A DNA stretch of 21,666 bases. Origin: OLB4 sp002050165. GTDB taxonomy: Bacteria; Bacteroidota; Ignavibacteria; Tepidaquicellales; Tepidaquicellaceae. The notes beneath the pieces are model-generated. The model was given only the letters and a program-made list of their open reading frames with translations, was not told where the DNA came from and did no database searches. Both the position numbers and the translations under genes were made by a program. The stretch's first letter is position 1. Each line of letters opens with the position of its first letter. The stretch covers positions 1 to 21,666 of the forward strand of contig SZPC01000015.1 in assembly GCA_030263475.1 (NCBI GenBank), given 5' to 3'. Shown here piece by piece: positions 7,389 to 14,742 of this stretch.

Positions 7389-8210
7389 ATGGTAATTGAA
7401 TTTCAAATATCGGGAGATCAGTACACTTCAGATCTTTCCAATCCATATCACATTTCAATACCGGTAATTTTTAACGGTGACCAGCCAAACATTTTTGATG
7501 TGCCATCCGCTTCATCAAACGCGGTCGAAACCGAAAATTTTATTGCTGACACAAGACTTGGCGGAAGTTTCAATTTTGAAGAAATAAATATTATCCCGCA
7601 TTGCAATGGAACCCACACCGAATGTATCGGGCATATTACTCTCGAAAGAATTTCACTTCACGATATTCTCAACGAAACCCTGATCCCTGCATCACTTATT
7701 ACAGTGAACCCGCAACACGCATTTGAAACCAATGATTCTTATGAGCCGTTAAAAAACGAGGACGATAAAATGATTACATTAGCTTCTCTTAAGTCAAAAC
7801 TTTCAAAAAAGAATAGCGGATTTACTGACGCTGTTATTATACGCACACTCCCTAACGAGTATAGCAAAACTTCAAGACGGTATATGAACGATCCTTCTCC
7901 TTTTTTTTCAATTGAAGCTATTGAATATTTAAATTCACTTGGGGTAAAACATTTATTAGTTGATTTTCCATCGTTGGATCGTACTTTTGATGAAGGGAAA
8001 CATACCATTCACCACATATTTTGGGGATTTGACAAAGGTAGGAATACCATTAAACAAAAAAACATTTCCGTTAAATCAGTCACTGAAATGGTTTATATCG
8101 GAAACGATATCAAAGACGGGAATTATTTGCTGAACATCCAGATTCCCGATTTTGTTACTGATGCAGTTCCTTCCAGAATTTTTCTGTTCGATATAATAAA
8201 GAAAAAATAA
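7389..8210 (+). CDS. Cyclase-family metal-dependent hydrolase (kynurenine formamidase-like)
   Basis: A 273-residue protein of the cyclase family (Pfam PF04199), whose members include bacterial kynurenine formamidases and isatin hydrolase. The metal-binding signature is HCNGTHTECIGH at 71-82. Families usually show H-x-G-T-H-x-D-x-P-x-H; here Glu replaces Asp and Gly replaces the Pro, but the three His and the G-T-H core are kept. A second family feature, a V-D-x-P-S-L-D-R segment followed by a His-rich stretch (about 195-215), is also present. There is no signal peptide, so it is cytoplasmic. It hydrolyses an amide or ester bond; the substrate cannot be told from sequence and no other tryptophan-degradation gene is nearby. 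Ten bases separate it from the next gene. Confidence 0.88.
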   Translation: MVIEFQISGDQYTSDLSNPYHISIPVIFNGDQPNIFDVPSASSNAVETENFIADTRLGGSFNFEEINIIPHCNGTHTECIGHITLERISLHDILNETLIPASLITVNPQHAFETNDSYEPLKNEDDKMITLASLKSKLSKKNSGFTDAVIIRTLPNEYSKTSRRYMNDPSPFFSIEAIEYLNSLGVKHLLVDFPSLDRTFDEGKHTIHHIFWGFDKGRNTIKQKNISVKSVTEMVYIGNDIKDGNYLLNIQIPDFVTDAVPSRIFLFDIIKKK

Positions 8211-8220
8211 AAAAACAATT

Positions 8221-9000
8221 ATGAAAAACTCAATCTTTTCATCTTTGCCAATTAAATTTTTAGTCGTAGCTGTAATGAGTATTATTTTTTGCAACTGTTC
8301 CGCAACATCGCAACAAAGTCAATTCGCTCCTTCAGATTTCTCCGTTATGCTTAATATTGGTGGCGGAATGTCTCTGGATGCTGAGACTTTTTTTATTTCG
8401 AAGGACAGTTGTTTTTATGAAACATCCCGTGGTTTTCGCGGAGATTACGGTTACGAAAATACTTATAGATTCAGCCTTAACACAGACGAACTTAACTCGT
8501 TGTATAAAGCAATTATGGAAAACGATCCTGCAGATATTGAAACATATTCAGTCGAGGTATTTGACAGGGGCGGTTCGAGATTCACTATAACACAAAATGG
8601 CGAAAAAATTGAAGTTTCAAATTCAGGAATGAGCTTCGTTAAAGAGGGTTCTCAAGAGCAGTATGATGGAATCACCGGCGCTATTGAAAAAATTACATTT
8701 AAGAAACTTGAAAATCAAAAAAGGTCAGTTTCAATAAAAATTGATGAATCAATCAGAAGCCTGGGAATGAACGTTAATATCGTTATCGCCATGGAACATT
8801 TTATGAGCGGGAGCGGTGAAGTCCGGAAACAAATTGATTTCGAAGTTCTCAATGGTGTTTACTACGGAAAAATATTAATAATGAACCCAAAAGCTGAACA
8901 CGAGAATAAAGTTTATTCATCGGGGTTTTTCAAAATAGATACAAACGACAAACTGGATTACAGACTTTATCTTGTTGATAAAACGATAAGCATTGAATAG
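8221..9000 (+). CDS. Hypothetical exported protein, probable lipoprotein
   Basis: A 259-residue protein starting with a hydrophobic export signal (about residues 9-23) that ends in F-C-N-C-S. Cys26 or Cys24 could be lipidated, although neither has a perfect lipobox. The mature part is beta-rich. The first half holds a region with F-Y-E-T-S-R-G-F-R-G-D-Y-G-Y and a segment resembling E-V-F-D-R-G-G-S-R-F-T-I. I recognise no family. It lies 10 bp after the cyclase-family gene and is probably cotranscribed with it; the link in function is unknown. The tRNA gene follows 118 bp downstream. Confidence 0.75.
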   Translation: MKNSIFSSLPIKFLVVAVMSIIFCNCSATSQQSQFAPSDFSVMLNIGGGMSLDAETFFISKDSCFYETSRGFRGDYGYENTYRFSLNTDELNSLYKAIMENDPADIETYSVEVFDRGGSRFTITQNGEKIEVSNSGMSFVKEGSQEQYDGITGAIEKITFKKLENQKRSVSIKIDESIRSLGMNVNIVIAMEHFMSGSGEVRKQIDFEVLNGVYYGKILIMNPKAEHENKVYSSGFFKIDTNDKLDYRLYLVDKTISIE

Positions 9001-9118
9001 TTTCGCTGATTTTACTTTTCATTGCGGTTAATTAGTCAGCCCGAAAGGAATGGTTCATTAGTAGCAAAAAAGTTAAATTTGCATTCGGTTCAATTAATTT
9101 ACTTGGGCTTTCTGTTTT

Positions 9119-9193
9119 CGGGGTGTAGCTTAGTCCGGCTAAAGCGCTACGTTCGGGACGTAGAGACCGGAGGTTCGAATCCTCTCACCCCGA
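9119..9193 (+). tRNA. tRNA-Pro, anticodon CGG
   Basis: Full cloverleaf. The acceptor stem CGGGGTG (9119-9125) pairs with CACCCCG (9186-9192), with T8-A9 after it. The anticodon stem CTACG/CGTAG encloses TTCGGGA, giving anticodon CGG at 9154-9156 with G at position 37, as usual for proline tRNAs. The T-arm is GGAGG-TTCGAAT-CCTCT. A first C paired with G72 and discriminator A73 also fit tRNA-Pro. CCA is not encoded (CCG follows the discriminator). A run of six T at 9198-9203 probably ends transcription. It reads CCG codons. Confidence 0.97.
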
Positions 9194-9432
9194 CCGGTTT
9201 TTTACCCAAAGTTTGATATTATCTTCAGCATCCTCAATTTATTCTACTTCCAGTTCCAATCGTATTGCTAATTGTTTTTCATTTCAGATATTACAAATCA
9301 TAATTTTCACTATTTTTATTCTCCGAAAAAAAAATTCGGATTTCAGGAACGATTAACAAGATATAGGTTGTTCTATTAGTAGTTATAAAAAATCTCTAAA
9401 CCGGAAGTTATAAATTTTTCCCTGATCACTCC

Positions 9433-9523
9433 GGATAAAGTTGTCACAAGATCTTTGGTGTCACTAAAGTGATTTAACTTTATCCTCCGTAAAGATCCCC
9501 TGTTAGTACGACAGGGGATTTTT
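9433..9523 (+). ncRNA. Candidate structured RNA or attenuator
   Basis: A perfect 10-bp helix GGATAAAGTT (9433-9442) / AACTTTATCC (9476-9485) encloses two small hairpins, including TCAC-TAAA-GTGA (9461-9472). It is followed directly by a strong terminator hairpin. A competing pairing exists: GATCTTT (9450-9456) in the helix interior is complementary to AAAGATC (9491-9497), the base of the terminator stem. The element could be a small RNA ending at its terminator, or a leader attenuator for the gene at 9691. I do not match it to a known riboswitch class. The 5' end is not determined. Confidence 0.5.
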
Positions 9524-9533
9524 TATTTTTTTT
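9491..9533 (+). terminator. Strong intrinsic terminator
   Basis: ATCCCCTGT (9495-9503) and ACAGGGGAT (9511-9519) form a perfect 9-bp GC-rich stem with a 7-base loop. The stem can extend into the T-tract through AAAG (9491-9494) pairing with TTTT, and a run of T broken by one A follows to 9533. It is the best terminator in the window, yet no coding gene ends just upstream of it, which is why a non-coding transcript is suspected. Confidence 0.92.
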
Positions 9534-9690
9534 ATTCGTTGGGAAAAATTTATTTAAAAGTTAAATTTGTGACAAGATAGATGTGTTTTGACTAACATTC
9601 GCACTGTTTCAAATAATTAAAATGAAATCCGAACGCAAATTTTTCTTTGTAAAGTATTTTATTTATTAATGTAAAACAAGTTTTCGAATT

Positions 9691-10317
9691 ATGGTGAATA
9701 ATAGCGAAAAGTTAAATTTGTTCAATATTTTCCTTTTTGTTCTCTTGTTATCGCAAATGATAATTTCCCATAAGCTCAATTCTTACCGGTTCCCTGTTTA
9801 TATTGAAGCATTACCAATTGATTCGATTTTACCATTAATGCCGGTCTTTGCAATCGTATATTTCTCGGTTTGTCCTCTGTTTCTGTTCACTCTTTTATTA
9901 GGACTATGGAAAGTTGACAATTTGAAATTTGCAGAGTTCTTATTTGCCTTAGTTATGCTTCTCAGCATTTCAAATCTAATTAATTCCTTATTTCCAACAT
10001 TAAACGTTATTCGCCCCGAATCATTTGATGCCGGGTTTTTATCACCACTTGTGAGATACCTATATTTTATCATACCGCCATATAGTACATTTCCCTCAAT
10101 GGCTTGTGTTTTGGCAACGACCTGTGGGTTTTTCTGCTTCCGGAATAAAATGAGGTTTAGTTATCTCATTTATATTTGGTCAGCGCTGATTTGCATTTCT
10201 ACCATATTTACAAAGATGAATTACGTTTTAGATTTGCTTGGTTCAGTTCCATTAGCTATATCAAGTTACCTTTTCGCGGAAATTGCATATTCAAAATTTT
10301 TCCCACAAAATTCTTGA
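9691..10317 (+). CDS. PAP2-superfamily membrane protein lacking catalytic histidines
   Basis: A 208-residue integral membrane protein with about five or six hydrophobic segments. The layout matches PAP2 (phosphatidic acid phosphatase type 2, inositol phosphotransferase-like) proteins: LFPTLNVIRP with R108-P109, then Y-x-T-F-P-S at 131-136, then an S-T-x-F-T-K-x-x-Y-V-L-D segment (residues 170-181). In active members the second motif is F-P-S-L/G-H and the third T-K-x-H-Y-V-L-D. Here FPS is followed by Met-Ala, so the histidine is Ala138, and the third motif has Asn177 in place of the nucleophile histidine. Arg108 and Asp181 remain. The fold is supported but phosphatase activity is unlikely. 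The reading frame is intact, so it looks like a pseudo-enzyme rather than a pseudogene. It is the first gene after the 9433-9523 element; the 73-residue membrane protein follows after 62 bp. Confidence 0.75.
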   Translation: MVNNSEKLNLFNIFLFVLLLSQMIISHKLNSYRFPVYIEALPIDSILPLMPVFAIVYFSVCPLFLFTLLLGLWKVDNLKFAEFLFALVMLLSISNLINSLFPTLNVIRPESFDAGFLSPLVRYLYFIIPPYSTFPSMACVLATTCGFFCFRNKMRFSYLIYIWSALICISTIFTKMNYVLDLLGSVPLAISSYLFAEIAYSKFFPQNS

Positions 10318-10379
10318 CTAATTAAGTAAATGGAATGGCTTAAAAAAAATTTTTATATTAGTGTTAAAATTATAATCAG

Positions 10380-10601
10380 ATGTTAGCCCATTTTATAACT
10401 ATCACCAATTTAGCTCCAATTATAGTAGTTGTATTTGTAATTGCACTTACGATTTTGATAATCTTGCTCAGAACAGTTAGCAACAGACACTACAACATCT
10501 ACGAATTTTACGAAAGACATCCCCACCAAGCTGGACAAGGAGGTGAAATTACTGAGGAAGAGATGAATGTGGAAGAAGGAGGCATCATTTCTAATCAGTA
10601 A
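10380..10601 (+). CDS. Small single-pass membrane protein
   Basis: A 73-residue product with one strong transmembrane helix (about residues 12-31), a short N-terminus and a polar C-terminal tail rich in His and Glu (HPHQ and TEEEMNVEEGG). The tail is probably cytoplasmic, since R31 and R36-H37 follow the helix (positive-inside rule). Family and function are not recognised. The ORF is short, but composition is clearly protein-like and it lies in the same direction 62 bp after the PAP2-like gene. Confidence 0.6.
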   Translation: MLAHFITITNLAPIIVVVFVIALTILIILLRTVSNRHYNIYEFYERHPHQAGQGGEITEEEMNVEEGGIISNQ

Positions 10602-10833
10602 ATTTTTACCGGACGCACTTAATGTTTTTAAATTTTACTAACCATCCACTTTATTATCTACATCGTACGCGCAATAAAATAATATTTTGTTGTTTTATTC
10701 AAAAAGTTAATTCTTAACTTTTACAAAGTGTAACAGTATTGTTTTCCGGAGCGTTGTAATTATCTCAGGATTTTAATCTACATTAATACTATTTTACCTG
10801 ACAACATTTTAAATTCTGCAAAAATATTTCGCA

Positions 10834-12381
10834 ATGAAAAACTTTTTCATCTCTCTTACGTTAATAACAATATTCTTTAATTCCGGCTTTGCTCAGGAAA
10901 ATATCCGGGAACTTCAAATTCTTCACTGGAACGATATGCATTCGACTAACACTCCTTATGAAGTAAAGCGCAAAGATAGAAAAACAGGTGAGGAGAAAAG
11001 ATATACTGTCGGAGGTACATCTGGAGTACTCGGATATATTAACAAATTTCGAAACCCTAATACACTTGTGTTAAATGCAGGTGATGATTATCAGGGCAGT
11101 CCGATTTCTACGATCACAAGGGGATTTTCGCAGGTTCACCTTTTAAATCTATTCAATCTCGATGCATTTACGATAGGAAATCACGAGTACGATTATAGCT
11201 GGCAAAGCCTGGACTCAGCGTTGAAGCTTGCAAATTTCGATTATCTTAGTGCGAACATTTTTAACGAAAATCTCAACCGCCTCGAAGGGAAAGCATGGAT
11301 CGTGAAAGAAGTTAACGGGATTAAAACCGGAATCATCGGTCTAAATTCTCCCGAACTTTTGCAGCTTACACTTCCCGACAACATGGGTGGAATCAGGATT
11401 CTTGATTCTGATTCGGTTATAAGTGTTGCAATAAAACAACTCAAGGCTGAAAATGTTAATCTAATAGTTTTGCTAACCCATGCAGGTGTTGAAACGGACA
11501 AATTATTTGCTGAAAAATTTTACGGGGATGTTGATTTGATTGTCGGCGGACATTCACATACGCCTATTTTCAACGCAGAAAATATTAACGGAACTTACAT
11601 TGTACAGGCAGGATCGCGCGGCCGGTGGATTGGCAAGGTCAACCTTGAAATTGATATTGATAAAGATACAATTGTTAGTTTCAGCAGTGAACTGGTGGAA
11701 ACCGTTTATGACCAGTCAATAAATGACAGTAACGCTGAAAACATTGTTAAAAAAATGCTGGCAGACATAGAGCCACAAATGCAGGAAGTTATTGGTTACC
11801 TTGAAACAGACTGGAAACGATCGTACACACAGGAAAGTAACTTAGGTCAATGGCAGGCTGATGCAATAAGAAAAAGAACCGGAACAGATATAACATTCCT
11901 GAATGCCGGTGGAATAAGGAAAGATTTACCCGCAGGTGAAATTAAAGTTGTTGACATCTGGGAAATAAATCCATTCGGGAATAACATAGTCAAGTTTGAA
12001 GTCACCGGAAAAACACTGAAAGAAATGGTAGAAAACAACCTTAATATTTCAATGAACGAAATTAAAAATGCCGGTTCAAGCGATAAACTTGTCGTATCAG
12101 GAGTTGAGATATTATACAATCCTGATAACTTTGAAGCGGACGGGGATTTACTTGTCTCTTTAAAAGTAAACGGTGATGAACTTTCGATGGAACGTTCGTA
12201 TTCAATTTCGACAAACAATTATATGGCAGCTCAATTTAGAAAATATTTCGGTGAAGTGGAACAAAGTATAAATATAATTAACACCGGACTGATCGACCGG
12301 GATGTTATACTGGATGCTGTGGAAGAACAGAAGAGAATCAATTCTGTACTTGAAGAGAGGATTAAAACCGTATCGAATTAA
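10834..12381 (+). CDS. UshA-like 5'-nucleotidase / metallophosphatase
   Basis: A 515-residue exported enzyme of the bifunctional 2',3'-cyclic phosphodiesterase / 5'-nucleotidase family. Signal peptide: residues 1-20, likely cut after G-F-A. The N-terminal calcineurin-like domain shows the dimetal motifs D34-x-H36, G83-D84-D85, G115-N116-H117-E118, H216 and G239-H240-S241-H242. The C-terminal nucleotidase domain has S-N-L-G (335-338), then N-A-G-G-I-R (357-362) and N-P-F-G-N (379-383), the nucleobase/ribose pocket. It probably dephosphorylates extracellular nucleotides in the periplasm; there is no T9SS tail. The final 30 residues form a charged helix. It heads a run of four same-strand genes with gaps of 1-11 bp (yggX, phosphatase, purE). 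Confidence 0.93.
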   Translation: MKNFFISLTLITIFFNSGFAQENIRELQILHWNDMHSTNTPYEVKRKDRKTGEEKRYTVGGTSGVLGYINKFRNPNTLVLNAGDDYQGSPISTITRGFSQVHLLNLFNLDAFTIGNHEYDYSWQSLDSALKLANFDYLSANIFNENLNRLEGKAWIVKEVNGIKTGIIGLNSPELLQLTLPDNMGGIRILDSDSVISVAIKQLKAENVNLIVLLTHAGVETDKLFAEKFYGDVDLIVGGHSHTPIFNAENINGTYIVQAGSRGRWIGKVNLEIDIDKDTIVSFSSELVETVYDQSINDSNAENIVKKMLADIEPQMQEVIGYLETDWKRSYTQESNLGQWQADAIRKRTGTDITFLNAGGIRKDLPAGEIKVVDIWEINPFGNNIVKFEVTGKTLKEMVENNLNISMNEIKNAGSSDKLVVSGVEILYNPDNFEADGDLLVSLKVNGDELSMERSYSISTNNYMAAQFRKYFGEVEQSINIINTGLIDRDVILDAVEEQKRINSVLEERIKTVSN

Positions 12382-12390
12382 TTCACAAAT

Positions 12391-12675
12391 ATGACCGAAG
12401 TAAGGTTAGTAAACTGTATTAGATTTAATAAGGAACTGCCGGGACTGCGCAAACCACCGATACCCGGGGAACTTGGTGAAAAGATCTATCAAAGCGTTTC
12501 TAAACAAGCGTTCGAAGAATTCAAAGAGTATTTTAAAATGATAGTAAACGAATACAGATTGGATTTAACTTCACCCGATACTGATAAAATATTTGAAGAT
12601 TACTTGCGGGATTTCTTTTTCGGTGACGGGATTAAACTTCCCGATCAATACATTCCACCTGAGAATAAATTATAA
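12391..12675 (+). CDS. yggX: Fe(2+)-trafficking protein YggX
   Basis: A 94-residue protein matching the YggX family: a conserved N-terminal Cys (C9 in V-N-C-I-R-F), P-G-E-L-G-E-K-I-Y at 25-33, S-K-Q-A (37-40), then M-I-V-N-E-Y-R-L-D-L and a C-terminal F-F-F-G segment. E. coli YggX has 91 residues, so the length is normal. The family protects iron-sulfur clusters and limits oxidative damage, probably by handling labile Fe(II) in the cytoplasm. It is common in Proteobacteria and less expected in this group, so transfer is possible, but codon use looks like the neighbours. It starts 9 bp after the nucleotidase stop and ends 11 bp before the phosphatase gene. Confidence 0.93.
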   Translation: MTEVRLVNCIRFNKELPGLRKPPIPGELGEKIYQSVSKQAFEEFKEYFKMIVNEYRLDLTSPDTDKIFEDYLRDFFFGDGIKLPDQYIPPENKL

Positions 12676-12686
12676 ATGTTCTTGTT

Positions 12687-14120
12687 TTGGAAATCCTTGA
12701 GTTTGATAAATATCTGACTAAATCTAAAAATGATGCTTATGCGGATTTTATTGATAAAAAAAACTTTTCAATTCTAAATGGCTTCCTCTATTTTTTTGGA
12801 TTTATCTTTTTCGTTAAGACAATAGATAAATATTTCAGCCCGAGTTTAGACTTCTTTGACCTTCCCATATTAACTATTTCCTTCATCGCAATATTATTTT
12901 TAATTTTCAGATATAAAAAATATGTTTCCCTCGGGAATATCAGAAAATTTATCAGCATAGTACTAATCGGCAGCCTTTCAATACTTATCATTATTGAGAT
13001 TATTGACATTAAAACCGATAATAAAATTGTTGAAAATAAGTCTAAAGAATTTATGTCCATCGAAACGGACGGTGTTCAGGGTAAAATCGTCCTTCATGCC
13101 ACACCCGGAAATGCAACTGATGTTGGAATATTGATGGCAATATCTTTGCTCATATTCCGGTTAGACCGAAGACAGATAATTGAGTTTTTTTGTTTTGCTT
13201 TTTTTGCACCAATGCTCATGTATCTTTTCTTTATGAACGATCTATCGTTACAAAACGATATACCGTGGCTGGTAATTATAGTCTTAATTTCAGCGATTGC
13301 GTTATACATTGAAAAGAGAAGGCGGCTTAAATTTTTCGGACAATATGATTTTTATTACAAGCGGGGATTTGAAAATCTGCGGATGAAAAAGGAGCTTGAT
13401 TATGCGAGACAAATGCAACTCTCAATGTTACCGGAAAGTAATACCATAATTTATGACATTGAGATTGCAGGTATTTCAAATCCGGCTTCCGAAGTTGGCG
13501 GAGATTATTTCGATTACTTTCATATTTCACAAGATAAAATCGGTGTATTCATTTGCGATGTATCAGGACACGGTGTAGCAAGCGGCTTAATGCTCGCTGG
13601 ATTGCGGAGCAGTATTCACCTCATTCTTGAAGATACTTCTGAACCTGTTGCAGTTATGGAAAAACTAAACAGGATGGTAAGAAAAACGCAAAATAAAAAA
13701 ATGTTTGTTACTGCAATTTTTGCAGTAATTGATCTTAAGGAAAATAAATGCAATCTGTTCAATGCAGGTCATTTACCGCCGTACAAGGTGTCAGGTGATA
13801 CAGGTGAAATTTTTAAAATTAAAAATCATGGAATCACACTTGGAGCCACCGATAAAATAGATCATAATCAGTTATCACAGGAAGTAACTTTTGAGTTTCT
13901 AAAAAATGACAAACTGATATTTTATACTGATGGTGTAACCGAAGCAATGGACAACAAAAAAGAGGAATATGGGTTTGAAAAAATCGAAAAACTTATTTCA
14001 GCACATTCGGATAAACGCCCGGCAGAGTTGGTTGATTTGCTTTGTAAGGATATCACAAGTTTTATAGGGGGAATATCTCAAAGGGATGATCTGACAATTT
14101 TAATTACTGGGAGGATTTAA
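12687..14120 (+). CDS. Membrane-bound SpoIIE/PP2C-type serine phosphatase (RsbU-like)
   Basis: A 477-residue protein. About six transmembrane helices (27-43, 59-76, 86-106, 144-158, 164-182, 192-208) are joined by short loops, with a soluble loop at 107-143 between helices 3 and 4. A linker helix and Q-M-Q-L-S-M-L-P (242-249) lead to the SpoIIE phosphatase domain: GGDYFD (D273), DVSGHG (D291), NAGHLPP (359-365), YTDGVTE (D415) and RDDLT (D467, D468). All metal-binding aspartates are present. Such enzymes dephosphorylate anti-anti-sigma factors in partner-switching pathways; no such partner is nearby. The start is TTG at 12687 because no ATG or GTG lies in frame after the stop at 12666. An ATG at 12676 would come into frame with one extra T in the T4 run at 12685-12688, so an indel cannot be excluded. 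Confidence 0.9.
   Translation: MEILEFDKYLTKSKNDAYADFIDKKNFSILNGFLYFFGFIFFVKTIDKYFSPSLDFFDLPILTISFIAILFLIFRYKKYVSLGNIRKFISIVLIGSLSILIIIEIIDIKTDNKIVENKSKEFMSIETDGVQGKIVLHATPGNATDVGILMAISLLIFRLDRRQIIEFFCFAFFAPMLMYLFFMNDLSLQNDIPWLVIIVLISAIALYIEKRRRLKFFGQYDFYYKRGFENLRMKKELDYARQMQLSMLPESNTIIYDIEIAGISNPASEVGGDYFDYFHISQDKIGVFICDVSGHGVASGLMLAGLRSSIHLILEDTSEPVAVMEKLNRMVRKTQNKKMFVTAIFAVIDLKENKCNLFNAGHLPPYKVSGDTGEIFKIKNHGITLGATDKIDHNQLSQEVTFEFLKNDKLIFYTDGVTEAMDNKKEEYGFEKIEKLISAHSDKRPAELVDLLCKDITSFIGGISQRDDLTILITGRI
14109..14115 (+). promoter_or_regulatory. Shine-Dalgarno that fixes the purE TTG start
   Basis: GGGAGGA lies six bases before the TTG at 14122, inside the end of the phosphatase gene. No ATG or GTG exists in frame between the stop at 14101 and this TTG, so the site decides the start. 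Confidence 0.85.
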
Positions 14121-14121
14121 A

Positions 14122-14613
14122 TTGAGAAAACCTGTTGTGGGAATAGTCATGGGTTCGGATTCCGATTTACCGGTTATGGAACAGGCATCAGAGGTATTGG
14201 ATGAATTTGGTATCGGATATGAATTCAGGATTACATCCGCCCACCGTTCACCAGATTATATGGCATCGTATTCAAAGAATGCACATAAGCGGGGGATCAA
14301 AGTAATAATTGCCGGGGCGGGCGGGTCTGCTCATCTACCGGGTATGTGTGCTGCATTTTCACCGCTACCAGTTATTGGCGTACCTATTGAAAGCAAGGCT
14401 TTGAAAGGATTGGATTCGTTGTTATCAATTGTTCAGATGCCATACGGAGTACCTGTCGCCACAGTCGCCATAAACAATGCTAAAAATGCCGCCTTACTTG
14501 CTGTAAAAATCCTTGCGGCAAACAATAAAAGTTTCCTGGAAAAAGTTTTGAAGTTTAAAAAGAAAATCGAAAAAGAGTCCCTTGAAAAAGACAAACGAAT
14601 CAATAAAAAGTAA
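14122..14613 (+). CDS. purE: N5-carboxyaminoimidazole ribonucleotide mutase (class I PurE)
   Basis: A 163-residue cytoplasmic enzyme of de novo purine synthesis, converting N5-CAIR to CAIR. Family motifs: M-G-S-D-S-D (10-15), S-A-H-R-S-P (39-44, catalytic His41), G-G-S-A-H-L-P-G-M (67-75) and P-I-E-S-K-A-L-K-G-L-D-S-L (residues 88-100), all as in class I PurE. Class I enzymes depend on PurK to make N5-CAIR; purK is not in the window. The start is TTG with a strong Shine-Dalgarno, one base after the upstream stop codon, so translation is probably coupled to the phosphatase. The Lys/Glu-rich tail (from about 137) goes slightly beyond the core. It is the last gene of the operon, which thus ends with purine synthesis and begins with a nucleotidase. 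Confidence 0.97.
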   Translation: MRKPVVGIVMGSDSDLPVMEQASEVLDEFGIGYEFRITSAHRSPDYMASYSKNAHKRGIKVIIAGAGGSAHLPGMCAAFSPLPVIGVPIESKALKGLDSLLSIVQMPYGVPVATVAINNAKNAALLAVKILAANNKSFLEKVLKFKKKIEKESLEKDKRINKK

Positions 14614-14660
14614 TTTTGATTTATTTACAGGTTTTGTTGATTATGAAGAGAAAAACAGAA

Positions 14661-14721
14661 CTGCCACAACTGTTGTAGATACCATTTAGGTGAATTACAC
14701 AATCGTGGCAGATTATTTTTT
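14661..14721 (+). terminator. Bidirectional terminator after purE
   Basis: CTGCCAC (14661-14667) pairs with GTGGCAG (14705-14711). Inner TGT..GTA..ACC segments pair with GGT..TAC..ACA to make a long imperfect stem. The plus strand continues ATTATTTTTT. On the minus strand the hairpin is followed by TTCTGTTTTTCTC, so it probably also stops transcription of the convergent lipoprotein gene at 14743. Confidence 0.8.
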
Positions 14722-14742
14722 GAAAAACTGATGAATTTTAAT

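Larger units (their letters stand above)
9194..9690. other. 497-bp gap after the tRNA with structured RNA and terminator
   Basis: No protein gene is supported. From left to right it holds the T-run after the tRNA, a small hairpin TCCGAA/TTCGGA (9322-9327 and 9335-9340), a direct repeat AGTTATAAA (9381-9389 and 9406-9414), the structured element at 9433-9523, and about 160 bp of leader before the PAP2-like gene at 9691. Confidence 0.7.

Noticed and set aside
9022..9216. 64-residue plus-strand ORF
   Set aside because: It runs through the whole tRNA-Pro gene and has no coding-like composition; its reading frame is incidental.
9381..9414. AGTTATAAA direct repeat as a regulator binding site
   Set aside because: Nine AT-rich bases repeated once in AT-rich DNA is weak, and no promoter could be placed around it.
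9433..9523. Assignment to a known riboswitch, T-box, 6S, SRP or tmRNA
   Set aside because: I see none of the diagnostic conserved sequence of those classes, so it remains an unnamed structured element.
9622..9669. 15-codon ORF (MKSERKFFFVKYFIY) as a leader peptide for attenuation
   Set aside because: It lies downstream of the terminator and shows no run of regulatory codons, so there is no reason to call it a leader.
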